This document shows, in pieces, positions 58,290 to 64,000 of a stretch of 64,000 bases of DNA (its first letter is position 1; every line of letters begins with the position of its first letter). The DNA is from Halosimplex litoreum. GTDB taxonomy: Archaea > Halobacteriota > Halobacteria > Halobacteriales > Haloarculaceae. The notes under the pieces were generated by a model. The model was given only the letters and a program-made list of their open reading frames with translations, was not told the origin of the DNA and ran no database searches. The position numbers were made by a program, and so were the translations under genes. The DNA is taken from positions 434,001 through 498,000 of the forward strand of contig NZ_CP065856.1 of NCBI RefSeq assembly GCF_016065055.1. The letters run 5' to 3'.

Positions 58290-59213
58290 TCAGCGGGCGT
58301 ACGCCTCGAACGGGTTGTCGTGCGTGAGCTGCCGGACCGTCGCTTCGTCGACGCCGGCCTCACGGAGCGTCGGGAGGAACCGCTCGGTGAGATAGGTGTA
58401 GGGCTTCTGTTCGCCGCCGTCGGGCTCCGAGGGGTCGTACCACCCGCGGTCCTGACTCAGGAGGACCCGGTCGGTGTCCCCCGCGTCGACGAGTCGTCGG
58501 ACCCGGTCGACGTAGTCGCCGTCGTCCTGGTCGTCGCCGCCGATCCAGTCGAATTCGACGTAGGCGCCGCGCTCGGCGACCGCCCGATGGAAGCGCTCGT
58601 CGCCGGCCTGGGCGTGGATCCAGACGAACCGCTCGGGGTCGTAGCCGACGTCCTCGATCGTGTCGAGCTGTTCGTGGACGACCTCGCCGTGGAGCGTGTG
58701 GCTGCCGATGGCCGCGCCGGTCCGCTCGCCCGCGCGGGCCGCGGCCCGCAGGATCTTCCGTTCGTCGGGCGAGAGCCCGGTCGGGTCGTCGTCGTCGGTG
58801 CTGACCTTGATCCACGCCGCGCGGACGCCCGTGTCCTCGACCCCGTCGGTGAGGTCTTCGACGAGCCACTCGGTCAGTTCGTCCTCGCTCGCCTCGCGGG
58901 CCCACTCGGGGATCGACGGCTCCTGGTAGATCCCGGTCGGGACGACGATGGGGAAGTCGGTCGCCTCGGAAACCGCCAGATCGACGTCCACGCGGCGGCC
59001 GACGCCCTCGGGGGTGGCCTCGACGAGCGCCGTGACGCCCGACTCGCGGGCGCGCTCTATCTCCGGTGCCATCACCTCGACCACGTCGTCGGGATCGGCG
59101 TCGCGCCAGTTCTCCGCCGCCATCGGCCCCAGATCGACGAAGACGTGCTCGTGCGGGAGTATCAGTCCCAGGTCCTCTCGAGCCAGCGACCCCCGTGTCG
59201 TGTGGAGTTCCAT
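58290..59213 (-). CDS. Phosphotriesterase (PTE/PHP-like) family amidohydrolase
   Basis: 307 residues. GLILPHEHVFVDLG is the first metal-binding HxH; AAWIKVSTDDDDPTGLS contains a lysine at the position usually carboxylated, AIGSHTLHG and VWIHAQAGDERFHRA give further histidines, and VLLSQDRGWYDPSEPDGG the aspartate. This is the arrangement of the phosphotriesterase/quorum-quenching lactonase family within the amidohydrolase superfamily. It probably acts on lactones or phosphoesters; the substrate is unknown. I chose the ATG at 59213 because the upstream in-frame region lacks protein-like composition. Confidence 0.85.
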   Translation of the reverse strand: MELHTTRGSLAREDLGLILPHEHVFVDLGPMAAENWRDADPDDVVEVMAPEIERARESGVTALVEATPEGVGRRVDVDLAVSEATDFPIVVPTGIYQEPSIPEWAREASEDELTEWLVEDLTDGVEDTGVRAAWIKVSTDDDDPTGLSPDERKILRAAARAGERTGAAIGSHTLHGEVVHEQLDTIEDVGYDPERFVWIHAQAGDERFHRAVAERGAYVEFDWIGGDDQDDGDYVDRVRRLVDAGDTDRVLLSQDRGWYDPSEPDGGEQKPYTYLTERFLPTLREAGVDEATVRQLTHDNPFEAYAR

Positions 59214-59374
59214 GCGGCTCGACAGGAACGCGAGCGCCCTAATCCCTCGCCCACCGGCGAGTCCGGCCACGACCGCGCGAGCGGCCACTCGACTGCTGGA
59301 CTCCCCACCCCGGGAAGCCACTGCGACTAGACGTCCTAATACAGTATCGAGAATGAGTACCACACCCACGACAA

Positions 59375-59384
59375 CGCTTAACTT
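59375..59384 (+). promoter_or_regulatory. TATA box for the small gene at 59412
   Basis: The gap holds GACAACGCTTAACTTGG, with CGCTTAACTT centred about 32 bases before the ATG at 59412. The rest of the 198-base divergent gap is slightly A+T-rich and shows no other clear structure. Confidence 0.4.
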
Positions 59385-59411
59385 GGTGAACGACTGCGAT
59401 CGAAGCGAGCG

Positions 59412-59579
59412 ATGTCCGAGACGCAGCGGCCAACCGAGCGCGGGGCGGAACAGTGCGGGACCTTCGAGACCATCGACGGCGACCTGGTGCTCTACGACCG
59501 GGAGAACGCCAAGGCCTGGATCCAGGCCAGCTACGCGATCGACTTCGAGGACGTGCGCGCCACCGGACCGGCCGAATAG
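59412..59579 (+). CDS. Micro-protein of the DUF7331 type
   Basis: 55 residues. CGTFETIDGDLVLYDRENAK followed by AWIQASYAIDFEDV is the diagnostic part of a very small haloarchaeal family recalled as DUF7331 (YDRENxxAWIQS). It has one cysteine and no membrane segment. It overlaps no other gene and is convergent with the DMT permease. The function is unknown, but the motif makes a chance frame unlikely. Confidence 0.7.
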   Translation: MSETQRPTERGAEQCGTFETIDGDLVLYDRENAKAWIQASYAIDFEDVRATGPAE

Positions 59580-59586
59580 CCCCTTC

Positions 59587-60480
59587 TCACCCGACCGTTA
59601 TCATCGTCACGCCGCCGATCGCGAACGCCGCGGCCACCAGCCGGACGCGGAAGTTCTCCTCGCCGAGGACGACCCCGCCGAGTAGCACCGCGACGACCGC
59701 CTGCGTGTTGACGACCGGCGACGCCAGGCTCGCCGACAGCGTCGAGAACGCGAGCATCACGAAGTGCTCCGCGACGGCCAGCAACAGCCCGGCGCCGGCG
59801 AACAGATGCAGGTCCGAACGGACCCCGCCGTTCTCCCACTCGGGCCAGCGCCGGACCGCGAGCGGCGCCAGCGCCAGCGGGACCACCGCGAACAGCACGA
59901 GGTTGAACGTCTCCGGCGGCACCCGCAGCTCCTGGGTGAGCACGCGCTTGCCCACGTCGACGACGCCGAAGATCGCGGCGCTGGCCAGCGCCAGCTGGGC
60001 CGGCCGGGAGTGGACTGCCCGGACGAACGGGTCGAGGAGCTTCCCCGGCTCGTAGTTGGCGACGTACACTGCGGCGGTCGCGACGAGGACGCCCGCGATC
60101 TGGACCGCCGAGAGCCGTTCGTTCAGGAAGACGAGTTCGATCGGGAGCACGAACACCGCGACGATCTTGCTGATCGGCGCGACGTAGGACACGTCGCCGA
60201 CCGCGATCGCCCGGAACGAGGCCAGGAAAGCCAGGATCGACCCGCCGACGGTGAGGACGAACATCCCGACCCCGGGTGCACCGAAGCCGACGGGCAGGAG
60301 GCCACCGTCGCTCGCCACCGCCGCGATCGGCAGGTACCACAACAGCGACATCGCGAAGGTGACCGCGACGTACACCGTCGAGGGGTAGTCGTCGAAGTAC
60401 CGCTTGATGCAAAACAGGTAGACGCCGAGGATCAGCGAGGCCGCGGCGGCGTACACCAGTCCCGATTCGAGCCCGAACAC
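59587..60480 (-). CDS. EamA/DMT-family transporter
   Basis: 297 residues from a GTG. Ten hydrophobic helices in two EamA repeats (SGLVYAAAASLILGVYLFCI; VGMFVLTVGGSILAFLASFR; FGVVDVGKRVLTQELRVPPE). The motif VSYVAPISKIVAVFVLPIEL and the later SASLASPVVNTQAVVAVLLG are EamA-like. The substrate is unknown. I take the GTG at 60480 rather than an upstream ATG at 60549 because a TATA-like TTCTTTAGC lies 26 bases before it; the extension would encode a poorly conserved segment with no signal features. Confidence 0.85.
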   Translation of the reverse strand: MFGLESGLVYAAAASLILGVYLFCIKRYFDDYPSTVYVAVTFAMSLLWYLPIAAVASDGGLLPVGFGAPGVGMFVLTVGGSILAFLASFRAIAVGDVSYVAPISKIVAVFVLPIELVFLNERLSAVQIAGVLVATAAVYVANYEPGKLLDPFVRAVHSRPAQLALASAAIFGVVDVGKRVLTQELRVPPETFNLVLFAVVPLALAPLAVRRWPEWENGGVRSDLHLFAGAGLLLAVAEHFVMLAFSTLSASLASPVVNTQAVVAVLLGGVVLGEENFRVRLVAAAFAIGGVTMITVG

Positions 60481-60586
60481 GACCCCACCGTTCGTGCGGG
60501 CGCTAAAGAACGTTCCCGTCTGTTCTCGCTCGTGATAGCGAACCGGCACGCCGTCGGCCGCCCCGGCGTGCCGAGGGCGCCGACGG

Positions 60587-60946
60587 CTACACGCCGGGGA
60601 CGCCGACGCCGGAGAAGACCCCGAGACCGAGCGGCCCGAGCAGCGTGAACACGACGACGAGCGTCAGCCACGCGACCACGGCGATGGCCGCGGCCTCGAC
60701 CCAGCCACCCTCGTACATGACGTTCAGGACACCCAGATACGCGAGGAACGTCAGTATCGGACCCAACAGCGGGACCCAGCCGAAGAAGGTCCCGACCAGC
60801 GCCCAGACGAGCGAGCCGAAGATCGCCGTCGTGACCGCCTTCTCGTAACTCCCGCCGTCGCCGACCAGTTCCGCGCCGACGTAGATACCGACGCCGCCGA
60901 CCAGTACCCCGACGACGAACGTGATCAGCCCAGTGACGAGTCCCAT
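60587..60946 (-). CDS. Small four-helix membrane protein
   Basis: 119 residues. Helices near residues 1-20 (TGLITFVVGVLVGGVGIYVG), 37-57 (AVTTAIFGSLVWALVGTFFG), 60-78 (PLLGPILTFLAYLGVLNVMY) and 83-105 (EAAAIAVVAWLTLVVVFTLL), with glycines throughout. No motif of known function. The same layout occurs in many haloarchaeal small membrane proteins. It lies 106 bases from the EamA gene on the same strand and could share a transcript. Confidence 0.7.
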   Translation of the reverse strand: MGLVTGLITFVVGVLVGGVGIYVGAELVGDGGSYEKAVTTAIFGSLVWALVGTFFGWVPLLGPILTFLAYLGVLNVMYEGGWVEAAAIAVVAWLTLVVVFTLLGPLGLGVFSGVGVPGV

Positions 60947-61047
60947 GCGCGAGGACACGATCCGCTCGCTGAAAAAGGTAAGTGTCGGGAGATGTTCGGC
61001 AGGCGCTCCCATCGCCGGGGTCCGTGGAACCGACCGCGAGCGGCACC

Positions 61048-61812
61048 TCACCCGAGGAACGGCAGCGATCCCTGCGTCATGTACACCATGTCGAGGATGA
61101 GAACCAGCTGCAGGACGCCCTGGACGGCGCCGAGCATGGCGTTTTGCGTGCCGATGGAAGCGATGACCGAGGCGTCGGGGTCGGCGGAGATCATCTCCAG
61201 GTACATGCGCACCTCCCCGGGCATGAGGAAGCCAAAGCCCTGCACCGTGAGGATCGTGACGATGACCAGCGCGACCACGACCGTCGGCTGGGTCATCTGG
61301 AACTCGCCGATCGTGGTGGCGACCCAGGCCAGCGAGCCGACGGTGGCGACGGCGAAGACGGCCTGCCAGCGACGGTCGCGGTAGCAGTCGAGCCGCTTGC
61401 CGATCAGCAACAGCGTCGGGATCAGGTTCGCGGCGGTAAACAGCGCGAGCCACGGCTCGGCGTGGGTGAACACGCCGATCCGCTGGGCCAGCGCCAGGCC
61501 CGAGGCGATGGTGACGGTCGCGATCGACGGGAGGAAGAAGGCGGTCTTGGGCGTCAGCCGCCGGAACACGGCGGCGCTCTGCTCGTCGTCGAGGCCGCCG
61601 ACGACCGGTCCGAGAACGGCGCCGATGAAGACGTCCGTCCCGGTCCAGAGCACCCCCGCCATGACGTGGACGTAGGTGTGTTCCTGGACCGATGCGACCG
61701 TGAGCGCGTATCCGAGGGCGGCGAGCGGCAGGAAGACGACCGCGACCGCGAACGCCGGGTTCGCTCGCCGCCCGAGACCGCCCACCGTACCCCTGATCGT
61801 CGTCGTCGACAT
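61048..61812 (-). CDS. Multi-spanning membrane protein (DUF2269/CopD-like)
   Basis: 254 residues and about seven helices. HTYVHVMAGVLWTGTDVFIG is the recognisable H-x-x-x-G-x-x-W-x-G signature seen in DUF2269/CopD-like proteins, where a histidine may bind haem or copper. The rest includes FLPSIATVTIASGLALAQRI and AVFAVATVGSLAWVATTIGE. A TATA-like TTAAATTTGG region lies near 61838-61848 on the opposite strand. The function is uncertain; a possible role in metal or electron handling is suggested only by the signature. Confidence 0.72.
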   Translation of the reverse strand: MSTTTIRGTVGGLGRRANPAFAVAVVFLPLAALGYALTVASVQEHTYVHVMAGVLWTGTDVFIGAVLGPVVGGLDDEQSAAVFRRLTPKTAFFLPSIATVTIASGLALAQRIGVFTHAEPWLALFTAANLIPTLLLIGKRLDCYRDRRWQAVFAVATVGSLAWVATTIGEFQMTQPTVVVALVIVTILTVQGFGFLMPGEVRMYLEMISADPDASVIASIGTQNAMLGAVQGVLQLVLILDMVYMTQGSLPFLG

Positions 61813-61970
61813 ATCACCCACAATATCGAATCTCCCTGTTAAATTTGGCCATGACCGCAACGACGGCCGAGAACGGGGGTTGGCGGCGCGTCCGGGGCGA
61901 CGGCCGGGTCGCCGCGCGGTGACGCCGGTGTCACCGGTCGTTTTTCCCCGTCCGGTCGCAACCGAAGGGT

Positions 61971-62624
61971 ATGAGCGACACCGACGCCGGCGCCGACAGC
62001 GAGACCGCCCGACCGATCGGGATCTACTCGGACTACGTCTGCCCGTTCTGCTATCTCGGTCGCGAGTCACTCGCCCAGTACCAGGCCGAACGCGACGAAC
62101 GCCTGGAGATCGACTGGTACCCCTTCGACCTGCGGGCGGACAAGCGCCGGCCCGACGGCTCGATCGACCACGACGTCGACGACGGCAAAGACGAGGACTA
62201 CTTCGAGCAGGCGAAAGAGAACGTCGAGCGTCTGCAAGAGGAGTACGGCGTCGAGATGAGCCTCGACCTCTCGCGGGAGGTCGACTCGCTGCCCGCACAG
62301 GTCGCCTCGTTCTACGTCGAGGAGACGTATCCCTACGAGCGGTGGCTCGCCTTCGACGAGGCGATCCTCGACGCGCTCTGGCAGGACGAGCGGGACATCG
62401 GCGACCCGGACGTGCTCGCGGACCTGGCGAGCGACGTCGACCTCGACCCATCGGAGGTCCGGGACGTACTCGACGGCGAACAGTGGCGCGAACGAGTCAC
62501 CGAGCGGTTCGACGCGGCGCGGCGCGAGGGCGTGACGGGCGTGCCGACGTTCACCTACGGCGAGTACGCCGCTCGCGGTGCCGTCCCGCCGGAACACCTC
62601 CGACGGTTGGTCGAGGGGACGTGA
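61971..62624 (+). CDS. DsbA-family (FrnE-like) thioredoxin-fold oxidoreductase
   Basis: 217 residues. GIYSDYVCPFCYLGRESLAQ carries the CPFC redox pair of DsbA-like enzymes, and GVTGVPTFTYGEYAARGAVP the cis-proline loop. The large helical insert (residues 60-170, including PAQVASFYVEETYPYERWLA) is typical of FrnE-type cytoplasmic DsbA relatives. There is no signal peptide. It is likely a dithiol-disulfide isomerase or 2-hydroxychromene isomerase-like enzyme. The ATG at 61971 follows a TATA-like GTTTTTCCCC. Confidence 0.9.
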   Translation: MSDTDAGADSETARPIGIYSDYVCPFCYLGRESLAQYQAERDERLEIDWYPFDLRADKRRPDGSIDHDVDDGKDEDYFEQAKENVERLQEEYGVEMSLDLSREVDSLPAQVASFYVEETYPYERWLAFDEAILDALWQDERDIGDPDVLADLASDVDLDPSEVRDVLDGEQWRERVTERFDAARREGVTGVPTFTYGEYAARGAVPPEHLRRLVEGT

Positions 62625-62896
62625 GGCCACTTCCCTCCTGACCGGTTTGCGGACTCACCGACTGCGGACGCCCACTCGCGACCGACCCGTCGCAGACATC
62701 GGGCCCGAACGTCCGATCTGTGGGGACTGGCCCGAACGACACCACGGAGGATCTGTCGGTTCCGGTGTACGTCGCGTTCGTGGCCGAAGACGGCGATGAG
62801 GCCGGAGAGATCCGGGCGGCCGTGGACCACCGATTCGAGCGAGAAACTGACCGACCGGACCGGTACCTTCATGTAGACGAGCGGACGGGATCGGGT

Positions 62897-63214
62897 ATGG
62901 CGACCGCCCTCTCCAGCCCTCTCAGCGACCGGATCCGACGCGTCGACGTGCTCGCCTACGTGTTCGGTCTCATGGGCGCCGCGTACGTCGGCGAGTTCAC
63001 ACTGGCGACCCTCGCCGCCACCGCGACGACCTACGAGGCCGGTATGGCCGCCCTCGGTGGGTTCGCGCTCCTCGGGAGCGCACAGATGTACCGGAACCCG
63101 GAGACGCTCCGGAACGGGACCGAACCCGCGCCCGCCTACCTGTACGTCCTCCCCGTCGTCTCGACCGGCGCCGCCCTCGCGCTAGCCGTCGGCTGGGTCG
63201 CGGCCCTTCCGTAG
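62897..63214 (+). CDS. Small three-helix membrane protein
   Basis: 105 residues. Three hydrophobic segments: VLAYVFGLMGAAYVGEFTLA, AGMAALGGFALLGSAQMY and APAYLYVLPVVSTGAALALA with AVGWVAAL. No known motif. I take the ATG at 62897 (MATALSSPLSD); a longer frame from 62720 would add a polar N-terminal domain of uncertain reality and put the start in the middle of the 272-base gap. Its role is unknown. Confidence 0.6.
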   Translation: MATALSSPLSDRIRRVDVLAYVFGLMGAAYVGEFTLATLAATATTYEAGMAALGGFALLGSAQMYRNPETLRNGTEPAPAYLYVLPVVSTGAALALAVGWVAALP

Positions 63215-63312
63215 TCCGTCGGCCGACCCACCGGCTCGCGCGCCGGGCCGCAGTTTCCGAGTCGGAAAGCGTGTGGCGGCTTTTATAGTCTCGCCGGGGG
63301 AACCGTGGACCG

Positions 63313-63672
63313 ATGGCAGCCGGTCAGGATCCCGAGGAGTCGGGGGTGATCTCGTTGCTCGACGACGAGTACGCCCGTGCGATCCTGGTCGAGTCGAGCC
63401 GGGAGGCGCTGTCGGCCTCGGCGCTGGCCGATCGGTGTGACGCCTCCGAGCCGACGATCTACCGGCGCATCGAACAGCTCCGCGAGTACGACCTCATCGT
63501 CGAACAGCAGCAGCTGGACCCCGACGGCCACCACTTCAAGACGTACCAGACACGCGTCGAACGGGTCACCGTCGAGATCGAGGACGGCGAGTGCTCGATC
63601 GACGTGTCCCGACGCGAGGTGGACGCCGCCGACCGGTTCACGCGGCTGTTCGAGGGACTCTCAGAACCATGA
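63313..63672 (+). CDS. ArsR-type winged-helix regulator, second pair
   Basis: 119 residues. VISLLDDEYARAILVESSRE, ALSASALADRCDASEPTIYR and RIEQLREYDLIVEQQQLD make the wHTH, followed by strands (HHFKTYQTRVERVTVEIEDG) and a C-terminal helix. The last four bases overlap the start of the next gene (ATGA). Together the two form the same regulator-membrane-protein unit as at 52321-52897. No cysteines for metal sensing are visible. Confidence 0.85.
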   Translation: MAAGQDPEESGVISLLDDEYARAILVESSREALSASALADRCDASEPTIYRRIEQLREYDLIVEQQQLDPDGHHFKTYQTRVERVTVEIEDGECSIDVSRREVDAADRFTRLFEGLSEP

Positions 63673-64000
63673 CACCCGCGATCCCCCACCCCGCGCTCGC
63701 CCCCGTCCCCGCTCTGCAGGCCTCCGCGACCGGCGGCTCTGTCGTGATCGCGGTACTCGTCCTGCTCGGGCTGGCGGTCGCCGCCGGCCTGTCGCTGCTG
63801 ATCGCCTACGAGGCGCTGAAGGGCTACCGGGGCACCCACGACCGGGCGATGCTGTTGTTGGCGGTCGGGATCGTCCTCCTGACCGGCGGCCCCATCGCCC
63901 TCCGGATCGCCCTCCCGACGCTCACCGACACGCCCGAGTCCGTCCGCCTCCTGTCGACGACCGTCAGCGAACTGCTCGGGCTCGGGTGCATCCTCTACGC
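63669..64000 (+). CDS. Membrane protein paired with the wHTH regulator, 3' end outside the window
   Basis: At least 110 residues, continuing beyond the window. After a short N-terminal stretch (MTPAIPHPALAPVPALQASA) come hydrophobic helices: VVIAVLVLLGLAVAAGLSLL, AMLLLAVGIVLLTGGPIALR, and a third beginning at LLSTTVSELLGLGCILY. It resembles haloarchaeal membrane partners of HTH regulators (DUF7521 type, from memory). Overlap with the regulator gene indicates one transcript. Full topology cannot be judged. Confidence 0.75.
   Translation, partial: MTPAIPHPALAPVPALQASATGGSVVIAVLVLLGLAVAAGLSLLIAYEALKGYRGTHDRAMLLLAVGIVLLTGGPIALRIALPTLTDTPESVRLLSTTVSELLGLGCILY

Noticed and set aside
62720-62896. 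Extended N-terminus of the membrane protein starting at 62720 (MGTGPNDTTEDLSVPVYVAF...)
   Set aside because: The extension would add 59 polar residues before the first membrane helix and lies in what looks like promoter DNA. It remains possible, but the ATG at 62897 has a better context.

Overview
The window is about 70% G+C chromosomal DNA from a halophilic archaeon (class Halobacteria). The evidence is strongly acidic proteins, archaeal ribosomal proteins (S15, S3Ae), a KEOPS Pcc1 gene, a halocyanin-type blue copper protein, a PilB/PilC type IV pilus pair, a PGF-CTERM surface protein, a FolC-FolP fusion, many TATA boxes 26-30 bases upstream of start codons (leaderless genes), and overlapping ATGA/GTGA gene joints. 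The content suggests a Haloarcula/Halomicrobium-like lineage, but species cannot be set from sequence reading alone. I see no CRISPR array, no complete insertion sequence, no prophage and no replication origin.

Layout. 1-5.8 kb: a partial lipoprotein, a cytochrome P450, a TctA-like permease, and an Lrp regulator overlapping an aminotransferase. 5.9-17.4 kb: a surface-structure region with PilB/PilC, a lipoprotein, tRNA-Ala with fragmentary copies of its own 3' end, a five-gene overlapping operon of pilin-like secreted proteins, and a convergent gene of the same kind. 17.8-20.4 kb: a translation/tRNA-modification operon (rps15, RecJ-like, pcc1, rps3ae). 20.5-28.2 kb: halocyanin, HtpX, a HEAT-repeat protein, a CitE-like lyase, glutamate dehydrogenase, an SRPBCC protein, a membrane C2H2 zinc finger, and a short FAD-binding protein with a chimeric duplicated fragment nearby. 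28.6-45.4 kb: transporters, a kinase-like protein, FolCP, a frameshifted methyltransferase, a glycosyltransferase, a metzincin, a prolyl-oligopeptidase-type peptidase, two Nudix-fold proteins and an ABC exporter. 45.5-64 kb: an SDR, regulators, a large coiled-coil protein, small zinc-finger proteins, a membrane-fused sulfite-oxidase-like enzyme, two winged-helix/small-membrane-protein pairs, an isomerase-like protein, a PGF-CTERM gluzincin, ThiDN, a phosphotriesterase-like hydrolase, a DMT permease and a DsbA-like protein.

The most striking unexplained signal is a family of four dispersed 320-520 bp non-coding elements (28203-28518, 31331-31652, 46901-47419, and inverted at 52936-53311). They share ordered conserved blocks, a conserved long inverted repeat, a hairpin whose two arms change together between two copies, and a doubled end motif spaced 53-57 bases in three copies. 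Other points of interest are the tRNA-Ala 3'-end fragments, an in-frame chimeric pseudogene formed from two neighbouring genes, a Nudix-like protein without its catalytic box, and an internally duplicated N-terminus in the pilus ATPase.

Functions come from motif recognition and family knowledge. Names of the DUF type are from memory and should be confirmed by a profile search.
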